Positions 1 through 9,050 of a DNA stretch of 64,000 bases are shown piece after piece. Within the stretch, counting starts at the first letter, position 1; each line of letters begins with the position of its first letter. Location of the stretch: positions 39,866 through 103,865 of the forward strand of contig NZ_JADEWI010000019.1 of NCBI RefSeq assembly GCF_015207705.1. Reading direction: 5' to 3'. The position numbers were made by a program, and so were the translations under genes. The notes below the pieces were generated by a model that was given only the letters and a program-made list of their open reading frames with translations, made no database searches and was not told the DNA's origin. Source of the DNA: Nostoc sp. LEGE 06077. GTDB taxonomy: Bacteria > Cyanobacteriota > Cyanobacteriia > Cyanobacteriales > Nostocaceae.

Positions 1-434
1 TCCTGTGACATATTTGCGATAATTTGATTTCTTTTCTCTTGCTCGACATCACCACATGGGGGCGGGCCTACCATCAAGACAGGATAAATTTGTTTTGCTT
101 CAGTCAGAATGCTGCGAGCATTTGCAATAGATTCTGAAAGTTCGATTCCTTGCTTTTTACCTGCCCATCCTGAATCGTTTACCCCAAAAGAAAAGACTAC
201 TCGACCATCATATTCACGCGGAAGACGATAGGAAACTTCAGAGTACCAACGTTGTTTGAGATAACGACTTGTCTCAGCCCGCACTCCCAAGTTGTAGTGG
301 GTGATTGCATATCCTTTTAATTCAGCATTGCGGCATACTCTACCTGTCCAACCGAGAAACTCTGGATCACCTGTGCCATTGACGAATGACTCACCAATAA
401 AACAAATTCTGATTTCTTTGCGAGAGTCTGACAT
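1..434 (-). CDS. SGNH/GDSL-type hydrolase, 3' end cut off by window edge
   Basis: About 144 codons are present, starting at an ATG at 434 and running off the left edge, so the C-terminus is missing. The N-terminus reads MSDSRKEIRICFIGESFVNG. The GES in this stretch fits block I of the SGNH hydrolase fold, with Ser as nucleophile. Further on, FSFGVNDSG fits block III (Gly-x-Asn-Asp). There is no signal peptide, so a cytoplasmic esterase or lipase-like hydrolase is expected; the substrate cannot be read from sequence. The block V Asp-x-x-His would lie outside the window. Family assignment is fairly secure, function is not. Confidence 0.8.
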   Translation of the reverse strand, partial: MSDSRKEIRICFIGESFVNGTGDPEFLGWTGRVCRNAELKGYAITHYNLGVRAETSRYLKQRWYSEVSYRLPREYDGRVVFSFGVNDSGWAGKKQGIELSESIANARSILTEAKQIYPVLMVGPPPCGDVEQEKRNQIIANMSQ

Positions 435-589
435 GAGTCAACTGAAATTTTACGATTTTTACTTAGAATTAAGTATGATAGTCATAATTTTGTTTTTCAC
501 CTCACGCAAATACTTACTGATTTTGATCTTGGATAAAAATGTCTACCGTAAGAGTGATAACATCTGAGTTTCTAGATATACACTTCACT

Positions 590-1240
590 TCAAACAGCTA
601 CAGATGCACGACGGCTCTGTGAAATCAGCCACTGTTGCAATTTCAAGTCAGTGTAAACTTCATCGGCAATAAAGTGATCACCTTCAGGTAGTACCGTAAA
701 ATCCACTGTTCCACCTAGTCCGCGCAAGGTATCCACAATCTGCTGTGTACTCTCAATTGAGAGTTTTTCGTCCTTAGCACCTTGGAATATTTGGATGGGA
801 ATTTCCTTGAGTGCATCTAGTTGCTTCGATTCTAAGGTTTGAGGAACACGACCAGACACCGCTACCAAACCAGCAAAGCGACCAGGATGGGAAGCAGCGA
901 TATGCCAAGCCCCAGTCGTTCCCAGGCTGAACCCAGAGATAATCACACGGGACGGGTCGATGGAACGGGAGGCGATAAAATTATCCAACAAAGCAATGAC
1001 ATCTGATTCTCGCTCTACCCAAGTCTGCCCTTCAGGAAGTTGAGGCGCTAAAAAGAAGTAAGGTAAAGAGCTTGATTCATTCACAAACCGAGGTAAACCC
1101 CATTTCAGCAGCACATTTAAATCATTACCGCGATCGCGTGCGCCATGCAAAAACAATACTAAAGGCGCAGGTTTGTTAGCATCTTCAGAAACAGCCGAGA
1201 ACAGATAAGGCAATAAACCGGAGCGTTGTTCGATAGCCAT
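590..1240 (-). CDS. Alpha/beta hydrolase, esterase/phospholipase-like serine hydrolase
   Basis: The 216-residue protein starts at an ATG (1240). It has the alpha/beta-hydrolase layout: an oxyanion-region strand LVLFLHGARDRG near residue 28, a nucleophile elbow GFSLGTTG around residue 103, a probable catalytic Asp in QGAKDEKLS and a probable catalytic His in EGDHFIADE near the C-terminus. This arrangement is typical of the small carboxylesterase/feruloyl-esterase-like or PHB-depolymerase-like proteins. No signal peptide is seen, so it is probably cytoplasmic. It is transcribed in the same direction as the amidohydrolase and monooxygenase to its right but is separated from them by about 360 bases of repeat-rich DNA, so an operon is not implied. 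Substrate unknown. Confidence 0.82.
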   Translation of the reverse strand: MAIEQRSGLLPYLFSAVSEDANKPAPLVLFLHGARDRGNDLNVLLKWGLPRFVNESSSLPYFFLAPQLPEGQTWVERESDVIALLDNFIASRSIDPSRVIISGFSLGTTGAWHIAASHPGRFAGLVAVSGRVPQTLESKQLDALKEIPIQIFQGAKDEKLSIESTQQIVDTLRGLGGTVDFTVLPEGDHFIADEVYTDLKLQQWLISQSRRASVAV

Positions 1241-1598
1241 AGTTTTGACTCCTGAAGTATGTATTTAGGTAAGAAACATCTTGTGGGGTTTCCTAGATTC
1301 AGGGTGGGCAATCTTTGCCCGCCCCACAAGAATTAAAGGATTAGAGAGGCTTTCTTTGGATGTTGACAGTCCCTTATCAAACAGAATTCAGTAGTCAGGA
1401 GCCAGAATTCATACTGAATTCTGTGCGACACTTCGACCGGCTCAGTGCATCGCTGGTGGATGTAGCTTGCTTCTCCGTAGGAGTATAAATGGGTTTAAGC
1501 ACGGAGCCAAATCTCTGATTTGGTGTTCTACAATCAGTGGCGGGTCTGAATCCCCCACTGATTGTATTCTGACTCCTGAATTCTGACTTCTGAATTCT
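1241..1598. repeat. Repeat-rich intergenic region with a 10-bp stem hairpin (1531-1564)
   Basis: No gene is seen. The segment holds several imperfect copies of a GAATTC-containing phrase (CTGAATTCTGA and similar) around 1380-1425 and 1565-1600. It also holds a hairpin with a perfect stem, CAATCAGTGG (1531-1540) and CCACTGATTG (1555-1564). The hairpin lies just beyond the stop of the amidohydrolase gene, but no T tract follows it on the minus strand, so it looks more like a dispersed repeat than an intrinsic terminator. Confidence 0.6.
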
Positions 1599-3137
1599 TC
1601 AAACCACGACCAAACTCTTATCTACTTGTGTAGATTCGATGTTACCTACCTTCGATTCAATGGCTGTACCCTTGAAGAAATTGGCGTTAGCTTCGGTATA
1701 GAACTTGTAGGGATTGCCAAATACGTAAGCTTTGAAGTCGTCTTCAGAAATTACGCCTTCTTTCACGAGATCCCAGCTTTCAGCCAATGGGGAGGTGAGG
1801 TCGGGTACATCCCAGTGACCCACGTCAGAAGAATAGATGGCGTTAATCTTCACACCCAAGGGATTAGCTCGGTTGTTGAATGCTGCGGCGATGGTGCGAT
1901 CATCAGATTCAGAACCAAAGAAGAAGCTATTCACCCAGCGATCGCGGATGTCTTCAATGGTTTCAATTCCAGCCGCAGCAAAATCTTCCAGTTCGCTACC
2001 AATTGGCGCACGGCTATGACGGCTAAAGGAAGAACCGAGTACAGTCTTGGTTAATTCTTCTTTACTGAGGGAATATCCTTCAGTAATCTCGCCACCGAAA
2101 CGCTCAAACAACTCGAACAACTCATCTGCATTGGTGAGGTCTGGATTGTAGTTTTGCAGTGCTTTGAGATTGCGCTTGGAGAAGCGGTCTACTAAATGAA
2201 TGTAGACGTGAGCGCCCCAATCTGCACCACCTTCCAGCATCCCCACACGCAACTGAGGGAAACGTCTGGTAACACCGCCGAAGAACAACGCCTTGGCAAA
2301 TGCTTGGGAACCATCGGCAAAGTGACCGATGTGGTTGTTCATATAGTTACTGATGGAAGAGCGTCCCGTCCAACCTTGGCTACCATAGTGGGTAGTAATT
2401 GGCACACCCAATTCCACAGCCTTAGCCCAGAATGGATCGTAGTCGTATTCGCTATCTAATCCATAGAAGTCAATGTAAGAAGCATATCTGGCGATTTCGG
2501 GGAATTTATCTGCGGGATATTTATCCGCGATCGCCTTAATTGGTCGTTTCACGCCACCAGGAATATTTGCTACTTTTAAACCTAGTGTTTTTACAGCAAA
2601 TTCTAGCTCCTCAATGGCTTCTTGAGGATTACCCATCGGGATACCAGCTACAGGTGTCAAGCGATCGCTATATTTGCGATAGATATCAGCGTGGTAATGA
2701 TTCACCGCTCGTTGCAATGCCTGACGGTTTTCTGGGCTGGCTCCAGCAGGTGCAAGCACATTATTCGGAAACAATACCGAATAGTCTGAACCTTGCTCTG
2801 CTTGGCGTTCATAGAGTAGTGCAGGCAAAGTGTAAGTAGCGAGGTCTAGAGTATTGCGGGTGACTCTCGCCCACCAAGGCGATCGAATTGTGCGGTTGTA
2901 TTGACGTTCCTCTGGAGTTTGTTGATACCAGTCTTTACCATTGCTCTTAGAGTTCAGCCGAGAAGATTCTGCCTTGCGTAATTCATCTACCAGTTTTGAC
3001 CCGCCGTACTTAGCAATGTAATCTTCAAAAGCTGGGGTGAAATCATTAGTGTGAACGTCAGTATCGATTACTGGATAATCAAGAGTGGCTCTGATTGCGG
3101 CAGAGGGAGAAGTTTTCAATCTGCTATATTCAGTCAT
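1599..3137 (-). CDS. Amidohydrolase-family metal-dependent hydrolase
   Basis: 512 residues from an ATG at 3137. The N-terminal YPVIDTDVHTND carries the Asp-x-His metal-binding signature of the amidohydrolase-2 (ACMSD-like) TIM-barrel family. Downstream are VGVPITTHYG-like and SSDVGHWD segments, consistent with the later metal and catalytic His/Asp positions. No signal peptide, so a cytoplasmic enzyme hydrolysing or decarboxylating a small organic substrate is expected. It lies 219 bases downstream of, and in the same orientation as, the flavin-dependent monooxygenase. Such pairs often handle organosulfur or other xenobiotic-like carbon sources; that link here is inferred from context only. 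Family confident, substrate unknown. Confidence 0.85.
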   Translation of the reverse strand: MTEYSRLKTSPSAAIRATLDYPVIDTDVHTNDFTPAFEDYIAKYGGSKLVDELRKAESSRLNSKSNGKDWYQQTPEERQYNRTIRSPWWARVTRNTLDLATYTLPALLYERQAEQGSDYSVLFPNNVLAPAGASPENRQALQRAVNHYHADIYRKYSDRLTPVAGIPMGNPQEAIEELEFAVKTLGLKVANIPGGVKRPIKAIADKYPADKFPEIARYASYIDFYGLDSEYDYDPFWAKAVELGVPITTHYGSQGWTGRSSISNYMNNHIGHFADGSQAFAKALFFGGVTRRFPQLRVGMLEGGADWGAHVYIHLVDRFSKRNLKALQNYNPDLTNADELFELFERFGGEITEGYSLSKEELTKTVLGSSFSRHSRAPIGSELEDFAAAGIETIEDIRDRWVNSFFFGSESDDRTIAAAFNNRANPLGVKINAIYSSDVGHWDVPDLTSPLAESWDLVKEGVISEDDFKAYVFGNPYKFYTEANANFFKGTAIESKVGNIESTQVDKSLVVV

Positions 3138-3356
3138 ATTTTTTCCTTCAAAAAATCACAGTTTTTTCCATCCAATGGAGCGGAGAATTTTCCTTTGTCA
3201 TTAGTCCTTCGTAAATACCATTAACTAATGACTAGGATTTTCAAGTTCTGTAGGGTGGAGATCTACAGAAGGATTTCTTTAAAAGGTGTGGTTTAACCAT
3301 CTCTAAAACCTTGATTTATGCTTCAGGTAAACCTTGTGCATACATGAAAAACTTAT

Positions 3357-4721
3357 TTACGCTAAAACTAATCTTTCATCCAGTTGTTTGGTAACAAAAC
3401 GATTGACTGGACGACGCAAACCGAGATTTTCCCGTAAGGTACTACCTTCGTATTCGGTGCGGAATAGTCCGCGTTTTTGGAGGACGGGAACGACTAAGTT
3501 CACGAAGTCATCCAACCCTGTAGGTAAGACGGGCGGCATGATATTAAAGCCATCTGCGGCACCATTGGTGAACCATTCTTCTAGTTGGTCGGCAATGGTT
3601 TCTGGAGTACCAAGTATGGTGCGATGACCCCGCGCAGTCGCCAGAGCAAGATATAACTGGCGGAGTGTTAGAGTGCCACGAGTTGCCAAATCTTTGACTA
3701 GTTTTAGACGACTCTTGTTGTTGTTGGTTTCGTTGGGCAGTTCGGGGGCTAGATCATCTAAGGAATATTTCGACAGATCGACACCTTTGTAATAGGTTTT
3801 TAAAATACCCCAAGCTACATCAGGATGAATTAACGATTGCAGAAATTCGTATTTTTCTTGGGCTTCTGCTTCAGTGCGGCCAATGATGGGGAAAGCTCCA
3901 GGCATGATTTTCAGATCCTCTGGAGAGCGCCCATATTGCGCCAACCGACCTTTAACATCAGCATAAAATTCTTGGGCATCAGCGAGGGTTTGATTGGCGG
4001 TGAAGATGACTTCAGCGGTACGTGCTGCTAAGTCTCTTCCGGCTTCCGAGGCTCCAGCCTGGACAATGACAGGATAACCTTGAGGCGGACGACCAACGTT
4101 TAAAGGGCCTTTGACGGAAAAATGTTTGCCTTGGTGGTTGAGTATGTGTAGTTTATCGGGATCAAAATAAATCCCCGATTCTTTGTCACGGATAAAAGCA
4201 TCATCGTCCCAGCTATCCCACAGACCTTTGACTACTTCGACAAATTCTTCAGCCCGTTCATATCGTTGGCTATGTTCTGGGTGATGTTGCAAGCCAAAAT
4301 TTGCGGCGGCGTTTTCATTACCTGTGGTGACTACATTCCAGCCTGCTCGGCCGTTGCTTAGGTAGTCCAGCGAGGCAAACTTACGTGCGAGGGTGTAAGG
4401 TTCTTCGTAAGTAGTCGAGGCGGTAGCAATGAAGCCAATGTTTTGAGTTACAGAAGACAAGGACGAAAAGAGCGTGACTGGCTCAAAATGCACAAGTTTA
4501 CCATTGCGTTTTTGTGTTTCTGGAGCGCCACCCCAAACTCCTGGGCTATCTGCCAGAAAAACTGCATCGAACAAGCCACGTTGGGCGGTCTGGGTAATTT
4601 CTTTGTAATGCTCAAAATTAAACCCAGCATCTGCTTGTGAATCGGGGTGCCGCCATGCGGAAACATGATGTCCAGTGGCTTGAATAAATGCACCTAAACG
4701 AAACTTGCGTGTTTTGCTCAT
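3357..4721 (-). CDS. FMN-dependent monooxygenase, NtaA/SnaA/DszA family (luciferase-like)
   Basis: 454 residues, ATG at 4721. The start RKFRLGAFIQATGHHVSAWR, then FDAVFLADSP near residue 53, GRAGWNVVTTGNENAA near 125 and VIVQAGASEAGRDLAA near 220 are the hallmark blocks of the nitrilotriacetate/pristinamycin/dibenzothiophene-sulfone monooxygenase branch of bacterial luciferase-like enzymes. These two-component enzymes use FMNH2 supplied by a separate reductase and O2 to oxidise a small substrate; no reductase is encoded next door. Length is normal for the family (about 430-460). It precedes the amidohydrolase gene and could be co-transcribed with it. The true substrate cannot be told. Confidence 0.9.
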   Translation of the reverse strand: MSKTRKFRLGAFIQATGHHVSAWRHPDSQADAGFNFEHYKEITQTAQRGLFDAVFLADSPGVWGGAPETQKRNGKLVHFEPVTLFSSLSSVTQNIGFIATASTTYEEPYTLARKFASLDYLSNGRAGWNVVTTGNENAAANFGLQHHPEHSQRYERAEEFVEVVKGLWDSWDDDAFIRDKESGIYFDPDKLHILNHQGKHFSVKGPLNVGRPPQGYPVIVQAGASEAGRDLAARTAEVIFTANQTLADAQEFYADVKGRLAQYGRSPEDLKIMPGAFPIIGRTEAEAQEKYEFLQSLIHPDVAWGILKTYYKGVDLSKYSLDDLAPELPNETNNNKSRLKLVKDLATRGTLTLRQLYLALATARGHRTILGTPETIADQLEEWFTNGAADGFNIMPPVLPTGLDDFVNLVVPVLQKRGLFRTEYEGSTLRENLGLRRPVNRFVTKQLDERLVLA

Positions 4722-4927
4722 CTGCTTTTTTCTTTTCTATGCGTATAGCTAAAGGCTGTTTGTGCAACGTCAGTCAAATAAATGACGCTACGATAAGTTG
4801 GCTAATTCCTAACTAGTCAAAACTCATATATTCACTTTTGCCGGAACCTGATCATCTTTGTTAAATGTGCATGGTTATATGGCAAGTTACTGATGAGACA
4901 GTGACAAGATTAGGCTTTTAACCGCTG

Positions 4928-5041
4928 ATGTCTGCTCAAAAACTACTCGAATGGCAGATCAATAAAATTTTTTCTTGTAAAGCTTTACGGAATTTGTATC
5001 AGGCATTGCGGTGTTCACCTCTTGCCAGACACTGGATGTAG
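4928..5041 (+). CDS. Possible 37-residue peptide or gene remnant
   Basis: An ATG at 4928 opens a frame reading MSAQKLLEWQINKIFSCKAL and continuing with RNLYQALRCSPLARHWM before TAG. The residue mix (amphipathic, Leu/Arg/Lys rich with two Cys) is more protein-like than the surrounding frames, but there is no clear ribosome-binding site. It could be a chance ORF or the tail of a decayed gene. Confidence 0.2.
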   Translation: MSAQKLLEWQINKIFSCKALRNLYQALRCSPLARHWM

Positions 5042-5365
5042 TAATGAAATGCTCTTTCAACAACCAAACTTGTTTGCAGAAGCCGATTAATTGCTCTACA
5101 AGAAATTAAATAACCAAACTGTAAGTCAGGTTAATATCACAGCATTACTAGTTTTGCTGTTGCTTGGCGATCAAACAACCACAAATATATGTAGTAGTCT
5201 GACTCAGCATATACAGTTTACACATATAGACTCAAAAAATATGTGCTGTAAAACACAATATCATGAAAGCCTAATTGTTAGTTTGTCGAACATTAAGTAT
5301 TGCAAAGTGATGAGGGCTGAATAGAAAATTAGCAAGGGGGAAGTCAAAAGTCAAAAAGCTTATAT

Positions 5366-5486
5366 GGCTTACGCAAAAAAACGGAAAATTAAGGTTTTAG
5401 AGCAGGGTGTAAGGGTAAGGGTGCAGTATTCAAAACCCTTACACCCCTACACCCAATCCCCACAGACAATTTTGGTGCGTAAGTCC
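5366..5486. repeat. Dispersed repeat, copy A, with ACTTACGCA-type inverted ends
   Basis: The element begins GGCTTACGCA and ends TGCGTAAGTCC, near-perfect inverted ends. Between them lie GGTGTAAGGGTAAGG and its inverse CCTTACACCCCTACACCC, which could fold. Related segments occur at 40470-40570, 59107-59217 and 60740-60826, which makes this a small multicopy element rather than unique DNA. Confidence 0.6.
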
Positions 5487-5518
5487 TGATATAGCAATTT
5501 CCAAGCACATAAAATACA

Positions 5519-5563
5519 CCCCTCCCCAACCCTCCCCTTGGCAAGGGGAGGGTTGGGGAGGGG
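5519..5563. repeat. Perfect 21-bp inverted repeat (G/C-rich hairpin)
   Basis: Arms at 5519-5539 and 5543-5563 (built on CCCCTCCCCAACCCTCCCC) are exact reverse complements with a 3-nt centre. Similar C-rich palindromes occur at 8585-8607 and 59030-59052. No T tract follows, so it is read as a repeat hairpin rather than a terminator. Confidence 0.75.
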
Positions 5564-5746
5564 TAATTTTATACCTCACCAGAGTCGGAAAAGCTATATA
5601 GTTGCATTGAACTTTTTACAACTTCATGAGTTACGTGGCTTGATAAGAGTAATTTATTGGGAATTATAATGCCAAGTCTCAGAAATTTAGTTGCTACCAA
5701 ATAATTGGTTGGTAACTTTTTCTGTATTAAATTGTAGTGTTGACTA

Positions 5747-7012
5747 ATGACAGATGAATTTAGATGTTACAATTTTGGGTTTCGCGGTAATTTTTACACA
5801 AACTGGATTTGGATTTCTCAACATATTCCAGGAAAATTAATTTTGATATTGAGCTTTTGGACTTTATCAGGAGCTAATTCACAAGCTGCTCAAACGTATC
5901 AAAGTTTGGCTTTACTCTCAGGATTGAAAGAACAAGTAAACTCAATTAGCAAGTCCGAAGAAAATGATGAAATAAGATTGCTTAAGCAATTAGACACAGC
6001 ACCCATTTTGATTGCTGCGCCTGAAAATTTTAATCCTGGTTTGCGTGTACCGCCACCATTACCACCAAAGCCTAGTCCACCTCCAGTATCAACTCCTTCA
6101 GAACCAGTTAAGCCATTTGCAGTGTTAGAAGGGATTCAGACTAACTTTCGGAATGATACAGATAATTTCGGTCAACGTAATTTGTTTATTGAACCCACAT
6201 TTCAGTGGCGATCGCCTAATGGGAATAAAATATTTTTCAAAACAGGCTTTGATTTTTTTGAACAACGAGGTGTGGAATCAGTTAGTAATATTCCTTTACA
6301 AATTGGTTGGCAAGGAAAAATTGGCCAAATAACTTTACAAACAGCAGCCGGGGTTGATGTTTTCGATCGCTTACCCACAGCGATCAATTTCCATACTAAA
6401 GTTGAAATCCCAATTGTCCCGCCGAAAGTGTCCTCCACTGGAAAGTTACTGTCGGGTTTAACTATATCAGCCAACTTAGACCAAAGTCCTTATAAATTTA
6501 ATGCTCTTACTTTAGACAATCAAATTACGGCTTGGCGCTTTGGCCCTGATTTATATTGGCAGATTAATCGAGATACGAGTTTATTCTCTTCCTTGCGCTT
6601 GGGTAACTACAACGATGGGAACGCGGAAATTCAATCGTTCAGTCGGTTAGAACGCAAGTTAGGACAATTTTCTTTAGTGGCTAACTTATTCAACTGGAGT
6701 TACGATCGCAATGTAGAAACCACAAATGGCTATTTTTCTCCCCCAGATTTTTTGGTATACAACGCAGAAGTGGCTTGGGAAGGAGAAATTACTAGTTTCT
6801 TGCGTTGTCGCCTGTCTGCAACTGTAGGACAGCAACGCCTGAATGGAGAATTTGATAACGCTTATGGTTATGAATCTCGCTGTACAGCCAAGCTTTCGCC
6901 CCAATTAGAAGCCGATCTTGACTATGGCTTTACTAATGTGCGGAATCAGAACACAGGGGGAAGTGCCTACAGTGGTAACTCTTTCACAGGACAGCTTCGT
7001 GTCAAATTTTAA
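5747..7012 (+). CDS. Putative secreted outer-membrane beta-barrel protein, function unknown
   Basis: 421 residues. A hydrophobic stretch LILILSFWTLSGANSQA (about residues 31-47) looks like a signal peptide core with a cleavage site after it, although the N-terminal region before it is unusually long. A proline-rich linker (PPPLPPKPSPPPVS, about residues 103-117) follows. From about residue 130 to the end the sequence alternates short polar/aromatic strands separated by turns, and it ends in GQLRVKF: a C-terminal Phe on a beta strand is the signature of outer-membrane barrels. It is 98 bases upstream of the DUF3131 gene on the same strand, so it may form the outer-membrane part of an envelope or polysaccharide system. 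I do not recognise a named family. Confidence 0.65.
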   Translation: MTDEFRCYNFGFRGNFYTNWIWISQHIPGKLILILSFWTLSGANSQAAQTYQSLALLSGLKEQVNSISKSEENDEIRLLKQLDTAPILIAAPENFNPGLRVPPPLPPKPSPPPVSTPSEPVKPFAVLEGIQTNFRNDTDNFGQRNLFIEPTFQWRSPNGNKIFFKTGFDFFEQRGVESVSNIPLQIGWQGKIGQITLQTAAGVDVFDRLPTAINFHTKVEIPIVPPKVSSTGKLLSGLTISANLDQSPYKFNALTLDNQITAWRFGPDLYWQINRDTSLFSSLRLGNYNDGNAEIQSFSRLERKLGQFSLVANLFNWSYDRNVETTNGYFSPPDFLVYNAEVAWEGEITSFLRCRLSATVGQQRLNGEFDNAYGYESRCTAKLSPQLEADLDYGFTNVRNQNTGGSAYSGNSFTGQLRVKF

Positions 7013-7110
7013 CTTTGAAAAGGATGTTAGTTAGCGCTGAAAGCAGGGAAAAATGAAGTTGTTAAGACTTTAACAGCAAAAATGATTTACAAAATAAGGC
7101 TTTAGAAAGC

Positions 7111-8559
7111 ATGAGTTCTGACTTTCAACCACCGCCAAAAGGCTTATCCATCCTTACTTCTGTCGGAGGGGTGGTGACGGCGGTAATTGCGATCGCAGGT
7201 TTAAATTTTTGGTCTGGACATCTTGCTCAAAAGACACAAACTACAGCAGTATCAACACCTAAAACTGTTACTTCTACAGCAAACTTGAAAACACAAGCGC
7301 AAAAAGTAGCCAAGCTGGATGCTAACTCTGTAGTTTCACCAGGAACGCCAATTACTCCTAGTGAACTAGTAAGCAAAACACCTTTTATTACGCCTGGATT
7401 CAAAAAACTGGATGCAGTTGACATAGCAGCTGCGCGTCAGGCTTGGTTATATTTCCAACATAACTGGAATGATAAAACTGGCTTAGTGAATTCTGCGGAT
7501 GGTTTTGCATCTGTCACTATTTGGGATCAAGCAGCTGCGATCGCCGCTTTGGTGAGTGCGAAAGAACTCAACATTATTACCACCAAAGAATTTGAAGTGA
7601 AGATGACTCGGATGTTGCAGACTCTCGCATCCCTACCTTTATATAAAGGTGAACTGCCGAACAAAGTCTACAACGCCCAAACTCTCATCCCGGTGAATTA
7701 CGGTCAGCTAGATAAACAAGAAGAAATTGGTTGGTCAGCGATTGATTTGGGACGAATGGCGATTTGGCTGAAAATTGTCGAAGCCAAGTATCCGAAAATG
7801 CGATCGCCTGTACAAGCTGTTTGGCAACACTGGAAAGTCAAGCGCCTGACAAAAAACGGACAAATGTACGGTACATCTGTTGTTCAAGGTAAAGAACAGT
7901 ATAACCAAGAAGGTCGCTTGGGCTATGAAAACTACGCCGCCTACGGTTTGAAACTGTGGGGTTTAGATGTCAAACAAGCCTTAGATTATCAGTCAAATAC
8001 GGCCTTTGTGAATCTTTACGGTCAAGGCATTCCCTACGATCGCCGGGACGCGAATAACTCTGGGGGGAATAACTACGTCCTCAGTGAACCTTATATTCTT
8101 GATGGCATAGAAACAGGATTTCAAGCACTACCAAAAGCTTACGCTGATAGAATTTTAGCTGCTCAAGCAGCGCGTTATCAAGCCACACAAGAATTAACTG
8201 CCCTGACAGAAGACAATTTAGATCGTCCCCCTTACTTTGTCTATAACAGCTTATTTGTGAATGGTAAACCTTGGGCGACAATTACCGATACTCAAGCACA
8301 GCATAATAATTTACGTTTTCTCAGTGCCAAAGCTGCGATCGGTTGGCACGTACTTTACAACACTGATTACACAAGTTCTCTCGCTGATACAGTTTTCACC
8401 AAACTAAAATCTGATAAAGGTTGGTACAACGGCTTATACGAATATCTACGTCAGCCAAATAAATCTCTCACAGCTAACAATAATGGTGTAATTTTAGAGA
8501 GTTTACTTTACAAGCAAGTTGGTAAACCATTGACTGTTTGGGCAGGCGTTAAGAATTAA
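7111..8559 (+). CDS. DUF3131-domain protein, one domain
   Basis: 482 residues, ATG at 7111. A single N-terminal hydrophobic segment (GVVTAVIAIAGLNFWSG, about residues 22-38) should anchor it in the inner membrane or act as an uncleaved signal, followed by a Thr/Lys-rich linker to about residue 100. From about 105 to the end is one DUF3131 domain: AARQAWLYFQHNWN, TGLVNSADGF, TIWDQAAAIAAL, LPNKVYNA, GWSAIDLGRMAIWL, GRLGYENYAAYGLKLWG, YILDGIETGF. The family has an alpha/alpha-barrel look and often sits beside glycosyltransferases, which suggests a polysaccharide-processing role, but no activity is established here. Paralogous to both halves of the protein at 14232-17051. Confidence 0.88.
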   Translation: MSSDFQPPPKGLSILTSVGGVVTAVIAIAGLNFWSGHLAQKTQTTAVSTPKTVTSTANLKTQAQKVAKLDANSVVSPGTPITPSELVSKTPFITPGFKKLDAVDIAAARQAWLYFQHNWNDKTGLVNSADGFASVTIWDQAAAIAALVSAKELNIITTKEFEVKMTRMLQTLASLPLYKGELPNKVYNAQTLIPVNYGQLDKQEEIGWSAIDLGRMAIWLKIVEAKYPKMRSPVQAVWQHWKVKRLTKNGQMYGTSVVQGKEQYNQEGRLGYENYAAYGLKLWGLDVKQALDYQSNTAFVNLYGQGIPYDRRDANNSGGNNYVLSEPYILDGIETGFQALPKAYADRILAAQAARYQATQELTALTEDNLDRPPYFVYNSLFVNGKPWATITDTQAQHNNLRFLSAKAAIGWHVLYNTDYTSSLADTVFTKLKSDKGWYNGLYEYLRQPNKSLTANNNGVILESLLYKQVGKPLTVWAGVKN

Positions 8560-8584
8560 CCTGAATTCATGAACCTCACCCCAA

Positions 8585-8607
8585 CCCCTCTCCGACGCGG
8601 AGAGGGG
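8585..8607. terminator. Hairpin after the DUF3131 gene, possible terminator
   Basis: CCCCTCTCCG (8585-8594) and CGGAGAGGGG (8598-8607) form a perfect 10-bp stem 26 bases after the stop codon. The following bases (CTTAAATATCC) are only weakly T-rich, so it may equally be a C-rich repeat hairpin. Confidence 0.35.
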
Positions 8608-9050
8608 CTTAAATATCCTGAAAACTAGCAAAACAAAATCACAGAATGCCTTATACCGTTTCACTTTAAGTTTGATACAAATAGGCCGCAGGGGAGCCAG
8701 CGCGTTGGGCGGGTTTCCCGACTTGTAGCGACTGGCGTGAGCAGAGGAGAAATTATTTGGATCATTTATTTGGTGAAATGGTATTACTCGGCAGATATTA
8801 CTGTTTGATTAGCTGTTTGACATGCTTTCTTTTGGTATGATCAAAGCGTTGGGTTAAATAAATTTCCATAAAGAAAATTATTTTTGCTGAAATTAATTAG
8901 AAAAGCAAGTTAGCGAGTTGCAAAAATAGATTTATGAAGCGATCGCTAACACTGTGGAAATATTAGCCTAGAAAAGAATGTTCTATGTTCTTCCATGCAG
9001 ATTATTGTATAGGCGGACAACTGCGATCGCGAGTCGCGAGTCGCTGTTCG
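8608..9050. repeat. Intergenic region with an interspersed repeat at 8696-8736
   Basis: Between convergent genes. GCCAG at 8696 pairs with CTGGC at 8732, with GCGGGTTTCCCG-like complementarity inside, giving the layout of a widespread cyanobacterial interspersed repeat. The rest is AT-rich and shows nothing else I can support. Confidence 0.45.

Larger units (their letters stand above)
4722..5746. other. 1-kb intergenic region; possible 37-codon ORF and repeats, no convincing gene
   Basis: A stretch of AT-rich DNA between the divergent monooxygenase and outer-membrane-protein genes. The only gene-like item is a short plus-strand ORF at 4928-5041 (see its entry). The right half carries a dispersed repeat at 5366-5486 and a long palindrome at 5519-5563. 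A 77-codon ORF at 5091-5324 has no recognisable composition or motif and is not called. Confidence 0.6.

Noticed and set aside
301..567. 88-codon plus-strand ORF at the left end
   Set aside because: Overlaps, antisense, the SGNH hydrolase gene whose motifs are clear.
5091..5324. 77-codon plus-strand ORF in the 1-kb gap
   Set aside because: No ribosome-binding site, no family resemblance and composition like intergenic AT-rich DNA.
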